DNA from: an uncultured Flavobacteriaceae bacterium
Lineage (GTDB): Bacteria; Bacteroidota; Bacteroidia; Flavobacteriales; Flavobacteriaceae
Assembly: GCA_947488435.1 (NCBI GenBank)
Contig: CANKZG010000001.1
Location: 1,356,308-1,420,307 of the forward strand
DNA: 64,000 nucleotides
Direction: 5' to 3'
Shown here: one piece after another, positions 34,358 through 42,763 of the stretch
Layout of the letters: each line of letters begins with the position of its first letter
How positions within the stretch are numbered: position 1 is the stretch's first letter
Made by a program: the position numbers and the translations under genes
The notes under the pieces: generated by a model
Databases searched by the model: none
Told to the model about the DNA's origin: nothing
What the model saw: the letters and a program-made list of their open reading frames with translations, nothing else

Positions 34358-34903
34358 ATGAAAGGTATTGTATTTACTGAATTTTTAGAAATGGTAGAAT
34401 CTAGCTTCGGATATGAAGTAGTAGATACTATTATTGAAAGTTCAAATTTACCCTCGGGAGGGGCGTATACTGCGGTAGGCACTTATGCCTTTTCAGAAAT
34501 GGTAGAATTGCTTACTAACTTATCTTCCACGGTGAAGATATCTTCTCAAGAACTACTTTATACTTTTGGACGGTTTTTGTTTCATAGTTTGGAGCGGGTT
34601 CATCCCGAAATTATTCAAAATTTCAAAGATCCCCTACACCTGTTAAATGCTATCGAAGATCATATTCACATTCAGGTAAAAAAGTTATACCCGGAGGCGG
34701 AATTACCTTCCTTTAAGATTCTCTCCAAAACGAGTACATCAATATCTATGGTATATTGTTCTTCAAGAGGACTCTATGCTTTAGCACATGGCTTAATAGA
34801 AGAAACCTTTGCTCGTTTTGAGCAAAGTGCCAGTATTTCCTATGAATTGCTAACTGATAATGGTAACGAAGTAAAATTTGATATCCAAAGAAATGAGCAA
34901 TAA
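34358..34903 (+). CDS. H-NOX haem nitric-oxide-sensing protein
   Basis: The 181-residue stand-alone H-NOX domain has the predicted proximal haem ligand His104 in DHIHIQVKKLYPEAELP, Pro117 next to the haem, and the haem-propionate motif YxSxR at Tyr133-Ser135-Arg137. At the position of the distal Tyr140 that allows oxygen binding in the Thermoanaerobacter protein, this one has Leu142. It should therefore prefer NO to oxygen. It is coupled to the histidine kinase gene by an 11-bp overlap, the usual H-NOX/HnoK pairing. NO-bound H-NOX usually inhibits the partner kinase. Confidence 0.9.
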   Translation: MKGIVFTEFLEMVESSFGYEVVDTIIESSNLPSGGAYTAVGTYAFSEMVELLTNLSSTVKISSQELLYTFGRFLFHSLERVHPEIIQNFKDPLHLLNAIEDHIHIQVKKLYPEAELPSFKILSKTSTSISMVYCSSRGLYALAHGLIEETFARFEQSASISYELLTDNGNEVKFDIQRNEQ

Positions 34904-36890
34904 GGAAGTAGAAATCTTAAAAAGGGCTCTGGAAAGACAAAAAAAAGCCAGACTCGAAGCTGAACATATTCTTGAGCAAAAATCCTCGGAACTATACCAT
35001 CAAGTTACCCTTTTAAAAGAAGAAAATGAACGACTAGAAAATTCGATCAGTGAAAAAAACTCTGAATTGGATGGAATTTTTGTAAATATTATTGATCCCT
35101 ATGTAGTCATGAATATTATGGGTGAAGTTATAAGAATGAACCCAGCAGCTCGGGACTTTTTAGGCGTTGATCATAATAAGGAAAAGGTAAGCCTCATGGA
35201 ATTTGTGCACCCAGAGTACATGAATTATACCATGGAGTCTTTTAAGATATTGTACGAATCAGGCGTTTTAAAAAATTATAAAGCCAAGATTATATTAAAA
35301 GATAAAACGGAGAAATACGTCCATATTAATGCAAGTTTGGTACGAAATAAAAAAGGAGTGCCCGTGGCCGCTCAGGGCATTATTAGAGATATAACCCAAG
35401 AAAATGAAATCAAGAAATTACTGGCCGATCAGAAAAATAAGTTGAAAGCTTCTGAGCATCGTTTGGCGACCCTAGTATCCAATTTACACACTGGTGTTTT
35501 GCTTGAGGATGAACATCAACAAGTTGCCTTGAGTAATACCATGTTTGGTGAAATGTTTGAACTTAAAGCGAAACTAGCTGAAAAAGGAAAGCTAGCAAGT
35601 AGTGACCATTTGGAGGCCGGAGAACAAATTTTTAAAGACCCTCATACTTTTCGATCAAGAATAAATGAAATTTTAGATGAACAGAAGTTAGTCCTTTCAG
35701 AAGAGTTGGAAACTTTGGAAGGTCAGGTTTTTAAAAGAGATTACGTTCCTATTTTTAGTGAAGATATCTACAAAGGGCACCTTTGGAGTTATACCGATAT
35801 AACGGTTCAAAAAAATTATCGAAACAACCTAGAAAAACAAAAGGAAAAATACAGCAGCATTATTGCAAACATGAACTTAGGTTTGGTAGAGTTGGACAAG
35901 GATAACTGTATAATTTTTGTCAATAAAAGCTTTTGTGAAATGAGCGGTTATACCCAAGAAGAACTTCTGGGAGAATCAGTTTTTGAAATATCAATTTATC
36001 AGGATGATGATGAAATAGTAAACCAATTGGAACGAAGAAAACAAGGGGCTTCCGATTCCTATGAGGTAAAAGTCAAGACAAAAAATGGAGAGCCAGCGTT
36101 TTGGCTAATTAGTGCTGCTCCAAGATATAATGACACGGGCAACGTAATTGGATCTATTGGAATTCATTTGGATGTAACGAAGCAGAAAAACTTAGAGCTT
36201 CAAAAAGAACAACTACTTAAAGAATTGGAAGAAAGCAATACAGGATTGCAAGAATATGCACACATTGTAACGCATGATCTAAAATCCCCATTACGAAGTA
36301 TTAGTGCTTTAGCTACCTGGCTTAATGAAGATTATAACGACGTACTTGATGAGAATGGAGTGAAAAATTTAACGCTTATGCAGGAAAAGGTCACTGCAAT
36401 GGACAAACTTATTGATGGAATTTTGAAATATTCTACCGTCACTAGTGATACCTTAAAAGACACAGCAGTAGATATAAATACAGTTATTCAAGATATTAAA
36501 GATATCATTTATATTCCTGAACATGTTGAGGTGCGCTGTAAGCAAAAACTGCCTATACTTAAAGTAGATAACACCAAAATACACCAGCTGTTTCAGAATT
36601 TCTTAAGCAATGCAGTTGTGAATATTGATAAAGCAAAGGGGCTAGTAGAAATTGATGCCAAAGAAAGACCAACACATTGGGAGTTTAGTATAAAAGATAA
36701 TGGTGTTGGAATACCAGAAGAGTACCATCAAAAAATATTTAAAATTTTTCAATCTGTAGGGAACAACGAACGTTCAACTGGAATCGGCTTGTCCATTGTT
36801 AAAAAGATCATAGATATTTATGAAGGAGAAGTATGGTTAGACAGTGAAATCGGCGTTGGTACTACATTTTATTTTACCATTAAAAAATAA
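34893..36890 (+). CDS. PAS-domain sensor histidine kinase (H-NOX-associated)
   Basis: The protein has 665 residues: an N-terminal coiled coil (about 1-60), three PAS or PAS-like domains (about 60-170, 185-305 and 320-435), HisKA with phospho-acceptor His461 in VTHDLKSP, and a HATPase domain ending at the C-terminus. There is no membrane segment, so it is cytoplasmic, as needed for contact with the H-NOX protein. ATG at 34893 is used. Its kinase core closely parallels that of the kinase at 38031 (YIPxHVxV, DxLIDGIL, STGIGL/ATGIGL), indicating duplication. Confidence 0.9.
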   Translation: MSNKEVEILKRALERQKKARLEAEHILEQKSSELYHQVTLLKEENERLENSISEKNSELDGIFVNIIDPYVVMNIMGEVIRMNPAARDFLGVDHNKEKVSLMEFVHPEYMNYTMESFKILYESGVLKNYKAKIILKDKTEKYVHINASLVRNKKGVPVAAQGIIRDITQENEIKKLLADQKNKLKASEHRLATLVSNLHTGVLLEDEHQQVALSNTMFGEMFELKAKLAEKGKLASSDHLEAGEQIFKDPHTFRSRINEILDEQKLVLSEELETLEGQVFKRDYVPIFSEDIYKGHLWSYTDITVQKNYRNNLEKQKEKYSSIIANMNLGLVELDKDNCIIFVNKSFCEMSGYTQEELLGESVFEISIYQDDDEIVNQLERRKQGASDSYEVKVKTKNGEPAFWLISAAPRYNDTGNVIGSIGIHLDVTKQKNLELQKEQLLKELEESNTGLQEYAHIVTHDLKSPLRSISALATWLNEDYNDVLDENGVKNLTLMQEKVTAMDKLIDGILKYSTVTSDTLKDTAVDINTVIQDIKDIIYIPEHVEVRCKQKLPILKVDNTKIHQLFQNFLSNAVVNIDKAKGLVEIDAKERPTHWEFSIKDNGVGIPEEYHQKIFKIFQSVGNNERSTGIGLSIVKKIIDIYEGEVWLDSEIGVGTTFYFTIKK

Positions 36891-36894
36891 TAGT

Positions 36895-38031
36895 ATGAAG
36901 ATTATTCAAGCAAAAAAAATAAAAGACAGCAATTGGGAGTTTAATACTTCTAATACTAATTTAGAAAACCCCTTAGTACTAGTATTTGGTAATCGATATA
37001 TGCTGGAAGAAGCGGGGCTTTATAATGAGGTTCGCAGCTTTTTTCCAGAAGGGCATTTTATCTTTGGCTCTACTTCTGGTGAGATTTTAGAAGAAAATGT
37101 TTACGACAATAGTATCACCCTTACTGCAATTGAGTTTGAAAAAAGTAGTTTCACTGTAGTGAATGAGAATGTGGAAGATTATCAAGATAATATTCAAAGC
37201 TTAGGAACTGCTCTTGTTAATAAAATTCCTAAAGAAGGCCTGCGACATATTTTTATTGTGTCTGAAGGAAGTACCGTAAATGGTAGTGAACTTATTTCAG
37301 GAATGGAATTGGAGTTGGATAAGTCTGTTGCTATAACTGGCGGACTTTGTGGCGATGACGCAAGATTTGAAAAAACTTTAGCCTCATACAATCAAACTCC
37401 TAAGGAAGGAGAGGTAGTGGCTATAGGATTGTATGGTGACGATTTAGAAATTAGCTGTGCAAACCATGGCGGATGGACAACTTTTGGACCCGAGCGGGTT
37501 ATCACAGAATCTAAAGGGAATATCCTGTATGAGATTGACGGACTTCCCGCATTAGATTTATACAAGAAATATTTAGGTGACAAAGCCAAAGAGTTGCCAC
37601 AAGCAGCATTGCTGTACCCTTTAAATGTTAAATTTCCGGAATCAAAGGAGTCTTTGGTACGCACAATTTTGAACATAGATGAAGAAAAAAATGCGATGAT
37701 TTTGGCAGGTGATGTTCCGGAAGGTTCCAAGGTACAGTTAATGATGTCTACGGTTGATGATATCGCTGAAGGAGCTTCAATAGCTGCTAAAAATGCTATG
37801 AAGGATCGAAAATCTGATCCTGAATTGGCATTGTTGGTAAGTTGTGTTGGAAGGAAATTGGTTATGGATCAGCGTACCGAAGAAGAAATTGAAGAAGTAG
37901 TAGAAGCGATTGGAAACAAGGCAATGGTGACCGGTTTTTACTCTTACGGAGAAATGGCACCTTTTGAAGGTCAAAATAGTGCTTGCCAACTGCACAATCA
38001 AACCATGACATTAACTTTATTAAGCGAATAA
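36895..38031 (+). CDS. FIST domain protein, NosP-like NO sensor
   Basis: The 378-residue protein has the FIST_N domain (GNRYMLEEAGL, FGSTSGEIL, GGLCGDDA) and FIST_C domain (HGGWTTFGPERVIT, YEIDGLPALDLYKKYLG, and GFYSYGEMAPF near the end). FIST proteins next to histidine kinases in proteobacteria are haem-binding NO sensors named NosP. The next gene here encodes a kinase of the NosP-associated type, so the same function is inferred. Start ATG at 36895, 4 bp after the first kinase; its stop shares a base with the next start. Confidence 0.85.
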   Translation: MKIIQAKKIKDSNWEFNTSNTNLENPLVLVFGNRYMLEEAGLYNEVRSFFPEGHFIFGSTSGEILEENVYDNSITLTAIEFEKSSFTVVNENVEDYQDNIQSLGTALVNKIPKEGLRHIFIVSEGSTVNGSELISGMELELDKSVAITGGLCGDDARFEKTLASYNQTPKEGEVVAIGLYGDDLEISCANHGGWTTFGPERVITESKGNILYEIDGLPALDLYKKYLGDKAKELPQAALLYPLNVKFPESKESLVRTILNIDEEKNAMILAGDVPEGSKVQLMMSTVDDIAEGASIAAKNAMKDRKSDPELALLVSCVGRKLVMDQRTEEEIEEVVEAIGNKAMVTGFYSYGEMAPFEGQNSACQLHNQTMTLTLLSE

Positions 38032-39098
38032 TGCACTTATTATTAAAAAGGCAACTTAGAAAATACCTACCGGACAGTCTTAAAGACCATCCGGATATGG
38101 CTGTATTTTTAGATGCCATTAGTAAGTCCTATTCCAATCACGATGAAAAATTAAAAATGATACAGAGAGCTACAACAATTAGTTCTCAAGAACTGTATGA
38201 AGCCAATGAAATGCTTCGAAAGGATGCAGAAAGTCAAAAGCGAATATTGAAATCGCTTAGCCGAGCTATAGCCTCATTAGACAAGAATGTGCCTGAGGAA
38301 GATTCTAAGGCAATCGAGGCTATCCAGGGCTTTGACCCCATAAAACTGGCTAAGAAAATAGAGGCTCAGGCGGATGAAATACTAAGAATGAGTTCAGAAA
38401 AAGACGAATTGCTTAAAAATCTGGAACTACGAAATGAGTCCCTCAACAATTACGCACACATGGTGTCGCACGATTTAAAATCTCCAATTCGCAATATTAA
38501 TGCATTAATAAATTGGACAGTTGAAGATAATCCAGAAGTATTTTCAGGAAATAGTAAAGCCAATTTTGATTTGGTACTACAGAATTTAACCAAAATGGAT
38601 GCTTTGATCGATGGAATTTTAAATCATGCCACCATCGATACCCTAGCTGAAAACGTACAGGATATTGATTTAAATACCATTGTAACAGAAATTACAAGAA
38701 CCATATATATTCCTTCTCATGTGCAAGTAAGTACTTTGGAACGGTTGCCTAATATCAGAGGAGAAAAATATAAGATAGAATTACTCTTTAAAAACCTATT
38801 AACCAATGCTATTGCAGCCACTGAGGATAAGGATAAAGGAGAAATACATATAACAGCTACAGACAAGTCAGAATATTGGGAATTTGCTATAACTGATAAT
38901 GGGAAGGGAATCCCAGAACATCATCAGAAAAGTATTTTTAACATGTTCAAAAAATTGGAGAATAATGCTCATGCTACCGGTATTGGTTTAGCATTGGTGA
39001 AAAAGATTGTGAATGCCTACCAAGGAGATATTTGGTTGATTTCGGAAGAGGATAAAGGAGCAACTTTTTTCTTTACATTAAAAAAGGAAAGGGAATGA
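38031..39098 (+). CDS. Histidine kinase (FIST/NosP-associated)
   Basis: The 355-residue cytoplasmic kinase has an N-terminal helical region (LLKRQLRKYLPDS...FLDAISKSYSNHDEK...SSQELYEAN) typical of kinases encoded beside FIST proteins. HisKA with His147 in VSHDLKSP and a HATPase domain ending FFFTLKK follow. It has no PAS or membrane domain, so the FIST protein should supply its input. It overlaps the FIST gene by 1 bp and the Hpt gene by 4 bp. Confidence 0.9.
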   Translation: MHLLLKRQLRKYLPDSLKDHPDMAVFLDAISKSYSNHDEKLKMIQRATTISSQELYEANEMLRKDAESQKRILKSLSRAIASLDKNVPEEDSKAIEAIQGFDPIKLAKKIEAQADEILRMSSEKDELLKNLELRNESLNNYAHMVSHDLKSPIRNINALINWTVEDNPEVFSGNSKANFDLVLQNLTKMDALIDGILNHATIDTLAENVQDIDLNTIVTEITRTIYIPSHVQVSTLERLPNIRGEKYKIELLFKNLLTNAIAATEDKDKGEIHITATDKSEYWEFAITDNGKGIPEHHQKSIFNMFKKLENNAHATGIGLALVKKIVNAYQGDIWLISEEDKGATFFFTLKKERE

Positions 39099-39415
39099 AA
39101 GAAACACCAAATTTAGAATATATTAAGGAGTTAGCAGGAGGTGCCAAATCTTTTGAAGAAAAATTTATTGCCATCATTAAAGCAGAATTCCCCAATGAAA
39201 AAGAACAATATTTACAGAATTTAAAGGATAAAAAATATCGAGAAACCTCTGAGAATGTGCATAAATTGAAACACAAGCTTAATATACTTGGCTTGCAGAA
39301 AGGTTATCGTCTTGCTGTGCGACATGAGGAAGATTTACGGTATGAAGACACGAAATTGAAAGACGAGTTTTTAGATATTTTAAATGTTATAGAAGCGTTT
39401 ATTAAAACACTATAA
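39095..39415 (+). CDS. Hpt phosphotransfer protein
   Basis: This 106-residue all-helical protein has the Hpt pattern VHKLKHKLNILGL; His56 is the probable phospho-acceptor. It is the only Hpt protein in the region and lies between two histidine kinases and a LytTR regulator, so it may collect phosphate from both NO branches. It overlaps the kinase gene by 4 bp and is followed by the regulator after 3 bp. Confidence 0.82.
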   Translation: MKETPNLEYIKELAGGAKSFEEKFIAIIKAEFPNEKEQYLQNLKDKKYRETSENVHKLKHKLNILGLQKGYRLAVRHEEDLRYEDTKLKDEFLDILNVIEAFIKTL

Positions 39416-39418
39416 ATT

Positions 39419-40123
39419 ATGGATTGCATTATTGTTGATGATGAAACAGCTGCAAGAGCTATCGTAGAACAGCTTTGTGATACAACACCAGATTTAGAGG
39501 TGGTAGCTACCTTTAGCAATGCGGTGGAGGCTATAAAATTTTTGAATCAAAATTCGGTAGATCTGATTTTTTTAGACATACACATGCCGGGATTTACAGG
39601 TGTAGATTTTGTACAAACCCTTAAGAATCCACCAAAAATCGTTTTTACCACGTCGGACACTGATTTTGCCATTGAGGCTTATGAATATGAGGCTATTGTA
39701 GATTATTTGGTAAAACCAATTACTAGAGAGCGATTTACAAAGTCTATCCAAAAAGTAAATAGTACTGCAATACGACAGGAAGAACCAAAGCAAAATAATA
39801 AACAAAACGGGAAGGAAGATTTATACATTAACATCGATAGGCGATTAATTAAACTAAAATTTGAAGATATCCTCTTAGTCGCAGCTAAAGGTGATTATAT
39901 TACCATCAAAACGCAGCAAAAACCTTACAAGGTTCATACAACATTAAAGAAAATTAAGGAAAAACTTCCGGAACGTACTTTCTTACAAATACATCGATCA
40001 TATATTATCAATATTAACAGAATTATTGATATTGAAGATAACAGTGTTTTAATTGATAAGAATGTGATTCCTATAAGCAGATCTAACCGACCAGAGCTTA
40101 TGCGTCGACTTAATCTTTTATAA
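39419..40123 (+). CDS. LytTR family response regulator
   Basis: The 234-residue protein has an N-terminal receiver (Asp7/Asp8, phospho-acceptor Asp53 in FLDIHMPG, Lys in LVKPI) and a C-terminal LytTR DNA-binding domain from about 130 (INIDRRLIKLKFEDI, VAAKGDYITI, FLQIHRSYIINI). It is the last gene of the NO-signalling operon and its likely transcriptional output. LytTR-type direct repeats upstream of the operon (33786) and a weaker pair at 63361 are candidate targets. Confidence 0.92.
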   Translation: MDCIIVDDETAARAIVEQLCDTTPDLEVVATFSNAVEAIKFLNQNSVDLIFLDIHMPGFTGVDFVQTLKNPPKIVFTTSDTDFAIEAYEYEAIVDYLVKPITRERFTKSIQKVNSTAIRQEEPKQNNKQNGKEDLYINIDRRLIKLKFEDILLVAAKGDYITIKTQQKPYKVHTTLKKIKEKLPERTFLQIHRSYIININRIIDIEDNSVLIDKNVIPISRSNRPELMRRLNLL

Positions 40124-40725
40124 CAGCATATAACTTTTCTTACTTTAGATAGCCAAACTATAAGTTGGTGATGCTATGCCTTAAACTAACTTCAGAGGGA
40201 ATGGTATTGGTAAGATAAACCCCTTGCTTATTTTTCACCCCCATTAGCTACGTTACATTGTCTTGTTTTGGAGTTAAATAAAAGATTATAAGTGATTTAA
40301 CTGTTTTTTTCCACTCATACTACTTTGGTTTCACCAATCTTTTATCGGTACAATAGTGACATTTAACGATAGAAAATGATTATTGGTCGACCGTACGGAC
40401 AACTTCAAATGCTCCCCCACTATATTGTTTTACAAGAAGATAAATATGGATATATGGGTGAATTTTGAGATGAAACTTTAAGCAAAGAAATAAATAGAAA
40501 ATCCACTAAAGTTGAAACTCAACAGATGATCTTATGGCTAAAATGTGTTCCTCATCGATAAAAACAAACACCTAAACGGGTTTTTGATATACAAATACTA
40601 ACGTTTCACAACATAAATATGAAAATTCTTACATAATACTGTAGAATTGTCGTTAAATATAAAATGATTCTTACAAAAAAAGTAAGTATAAATTTTAAAT
40701 ACTTAACAATTTAAAAACATCTCAC
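40124..40725. other. 602-bp intergenic region before the exopolysaccharide operon
   Basis: I see no convincing gene here. A 30-codon frame at 40376-40468 is open but has no support. The region is rich in regulatory-looking words: GTTTCACCAATC near 40328, the CACAACAT promoter at 40604-40649, and ATTCTTACA at 40625-40633 and 40667-40675. It separates the NO-signalling operon from the STAS gene and is a probable integration point for control of matrix synthesis. Confidence 0.55.
40604..40649 (+). promoter_or_regulatory. CACAACAT box and promoter of the STAS/exopolysaccharide operon
   Basis: TTTCACAACATAA at 40604-40616 is identical to the box upstream of the H-NOX gene. It is followed by TAGAATTG at 40642-40649, one mismatch from TAnnTTTG, 35 bp after the C of CACAACAT. 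This predicts a start near 40655 and a leader of about 70 nt. Confidence 0.55.
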
Positions 40726-41028
40726 ATGGCATTACAAATTAAAGAAACACAAGGGATTTTCGAAATTTTAGGAAAGATCAGTTCCAACAACACCTTCTTT
40801 CTAAAGCGACACCTTGAATTTTTAATTGAATCTAACGAAAGTACGATTATTAGTTTGGAAAAAGTAAGTGCTTTAGATACTTCTGGAGCGCATCTTTTAG
40901 AACAGCTATACCATAAGGCCATGAAAGGAAATAAAATTATCTCCTTCATCGGAGAACAAAATAGAAATATACAACAAGTTATGACCGCGACTAGGACCAA
41001 GTATATACTTAGTCACGATCGCATTTAA
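40726..41028 (+). CDS. STAS domain protein
   Basis: The 100-residue single STAS domain resembles anti-sigma-factor antagonists. The phosphorylatable serine motif is LDTSGAHLL (Ser53). No RsbW-like kinase or PP2C phosphatase is found in the window. It stands first in the exopolysaccharide region, directly after a shared promoter box, so it may regulate polymer synthesis by partner switching. Confidence 0.82.
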   Translation: MALQIKETQGIFEILGKISSNNTFFLKRHLEFLIESNESTIISLEKVSALDTSGAHLLEQLYHKAMKGNKIISFIGEQNRNIQQVMTATRTKYILSHDRI

Positions 41029-41046
41029 TAACCATTGTTTATATAA

Positions 41047-41157
41047 ATGATAAATAACAATAAATACAATTTGTTTTCGGGAAAGAAACTGGGCTCATAC
41101 GTCACATTTACGATAGTAGGTAATGAGATGGAGCCCGGATTCTTAATTGAAAACTAA
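41047..41157 (+). CDS. Possible small protein (36 residues)
   Basis: An ATG-started frame of 36 codons fills most of the 151-bp gap between the STAS and response regulator genes. It ends in SYVTFTIVGNEMEPGFLIEN, a plausible beta-strand pattern. I recognise no family. Only its position and reasonable composition support it. Confidence 0.22.
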   Translation: MINNNKYNLFSGKKLGSYVTFTIVGNEMEPGFLIEN

Positions 41158-41179
41158 ACCCTTAAAACCAAATCTTAGT

Positions 41180-41542
41180 ATGAATATTTTAGTTGTAGAC
41201 GACAAACAGTCTTTGAGCGAGCTTGTAGCTCAATTTTTAGGACAGACTTATGAGGTGAATACCAAAGAAGATGGAGTATCCGCACTTGCATGGATGCAAG
41301 ATGGTAATATCCCCGATTTATTAATTACTGATCTCAATATGCCAATTATGGGGGGAATGGAATTGATAGCCAAAGTAAAAGACAGTGGTTACTTTTCTGA
41401 TATTCCCATTATGGTATTGAGCTGCAATGATAGTAGTGCTGAACGTATTAATTGTTTAAAACAGGGTGCCGATGACTTTATGGTAAAACCCTTTAATCCA
41501 GAAGAACTATTGATTCGGGTTAATAAAATTCTAGAACGATAA
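41180..41542 (+). CDS. Single-domain response regulator
   Basis: The 120-residue CheY-like receiver has VVDDKQ at the start, phospho-acceptor Asp51 in ITDLNMP and the conserved Lys in FMVKPFNPEE. ATG at 41180 is used; a TTG 33 bp earlier is in frame. It lies 17 bp before the sugar transferase gene, whose own receiver-like domain lacks the acceptor residue, so the two may work together. Confidence 0.87.
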   Translation: MNILVVDDKQSLSELVAQFLGQTYEVNTKEDGVSALAWMQDGNIPDLLITDLNMPIMGGMELIAKVKDSGYFSDIPIMVLSCNDSSAERINCLKQGADDFMVKPFNPEELLIRVNKILER

Positions 41543-41559
41543 TTTTAAACTCCCCCATT

Positions 41560-42759
41560 ATGAAAACTACCCTGAAAGCAAAACTTACACTTCTTTATAT
41601 AGGAAAAAATGAAAATTCGCTAAACAAGTTTTCTGCGGCAGCGGAGGAAGCAGAAATGCTGTATATGCCAAATGCCTTTGAAGCGTCCAAATGGTTACGG
41701 GAAAATGAAACTTTAGACGGAGTTATTTGTGAACAAGAACTGCAAGGTCAAGGAGGACTCTCTTTTCATGAGTATTTTATAAGTAGATTCGATAAGGAAC
41801 AGCGGATTCCGTTTATCCTTATTGGAGAAAAGAAAAGTAAAGAAGTACAACAGGAGGCCATGAATCGGCAAGTAGACGATTACTACGTACAGCCTGTAAA
41901 CGCAATAAAAATAATAGAGCGCGTTCGATTTTTAAAAGAGCTTAAGGTAAACTTAAGTAGTCAAAGCATATCATACCAAAAAGAAACCGTAAAGCCATAT
42001 CGAATTAGTTTCTTAAAAAGAAGTTTCGATATTTTAGTTGCGGGTACAGCACTAATTGTAAGTGCTCCGTTTCTGTTGTTATTTATTGTAGCTATTCGAC
42101 TGGAATCTAGTGGTAAGGTATATTATATTTCCAAACGTGTAGGCACAGGATACCGCATCTTCAACTTTTTAAAACTTCGTTCTATGTATCCCGATGCAGA
42201 TAAAAGAATGAAGGAGTTTCAACACCTAAATCAATATGCGGACACAGATGTAGTTAGCGAAGAAAAAGAGGAGAATAAACCTGAAATTAAGTCAATAGAA
42301 AATAATGTTGTCTTAGTAGGTGATGGCCCTGAAGTAAATGAAGAAACACATAATCGAATGAAACGCGAAAGTTCAGAAAGCGCGTTTATAAAATTCGATA
42401 ACGACCCAAGAATTACCAAGGTGGGTAAAATAATTCGCAAGCTAAGTATTGATGAGCTCCCCCAATTAATAAACGTTTTAAAAGGAGATATGTCTATTGT
42501 GGGCAATAGGCCTTTACCGCTATATGAAGCGGAACTTTTAACTACCGATGACTGGACAAATAGATTCAATGGGCCTGCAGGAATTACAGGTTTATGGCAG
42601 GTTGAAGCAAGAGGAAGATCTTCTAAAATGTCCCCACAAGAACGCAAAGAACTAGATAATCAGTATGTAGAAATTGCCAATAGCAAGTATGCTTTTTGGA
42701 AAGACATGTGGATCATTATTAGAACGTTTAGAGCTGTATTTCAAAAAGAGAATGTATAG
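41560..42759 (+). CDS. Initiating sugar transferase fused to a degenerate receiver domain
   Basis: The protein has 399 residues. Positions 1-125 have a receiver-like fold pattern but lack the N-terminal acidic pair. Glu58 (VICEQEL) stands where the acceptor Asp should be and Gln111 (YVQPV) where the Lys should be. Residues 150-395 are a bacterial sugar transferase (PF02397): membrane segment about 157-178, KVYYISKRVG, FNFLKLRSM, then LSIDELPQLINVLKGDMSIVG and GITGLWQV. It should load the first sugar phosphate onto undecaprenyl phosphate. A variable charged insertion (about 215-265) splits the catalytic domain. Confidence 0.88.
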   Translation: MKTTLKAKLTLLYIGKNENSLNKFSAAAEEAEMLYMPNAFEASKWLRENETLDGVICEQELQGQGGLSFHEYFISRFDKEQRIPFILIGEKKSKEVQQEAMNRQVDDYYVQPVNAIKIIERVRFLKELKVNLSSQSISYQKETVKPYRISFLKRSFDILVAGTALIVSAPFLLLFIVAIRLESSGKVYYISKRVGTGYRIFNFLKLRSMYPDADKRMKEFQHLNQYADTDVVSEEKEENKPEIKSIENNVVLVGDGPEVNEETHNRMKRESSESAFIKFDNDPRITKVGKIIRKLSIDELPQLINVLKGDMSIVGNRPLPLYEAELLTTDDWTNRFNGPAGITGLWQVEARGRSSKMSPQERKELDNQYVEIANSKYAFWKDMWIIIRTFRAVFQKENV

Positions 42760-42763
42760 TAAA

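Noticed and set aside
40376-40468. 30-codon ATG frame in the long intergenic region before the STAS gene
   Set aside because: There is no consensus promoter or terminator of its own, and no similarity to the two small paralogous proteins at 63479 and 63753.
42231-42647. 138-codon minus-strand frame inside the sugar transferase gene
   Set aside because: It lies fully within the conserved PF02397 coding region and is Ser-rich like other antisense shadows.
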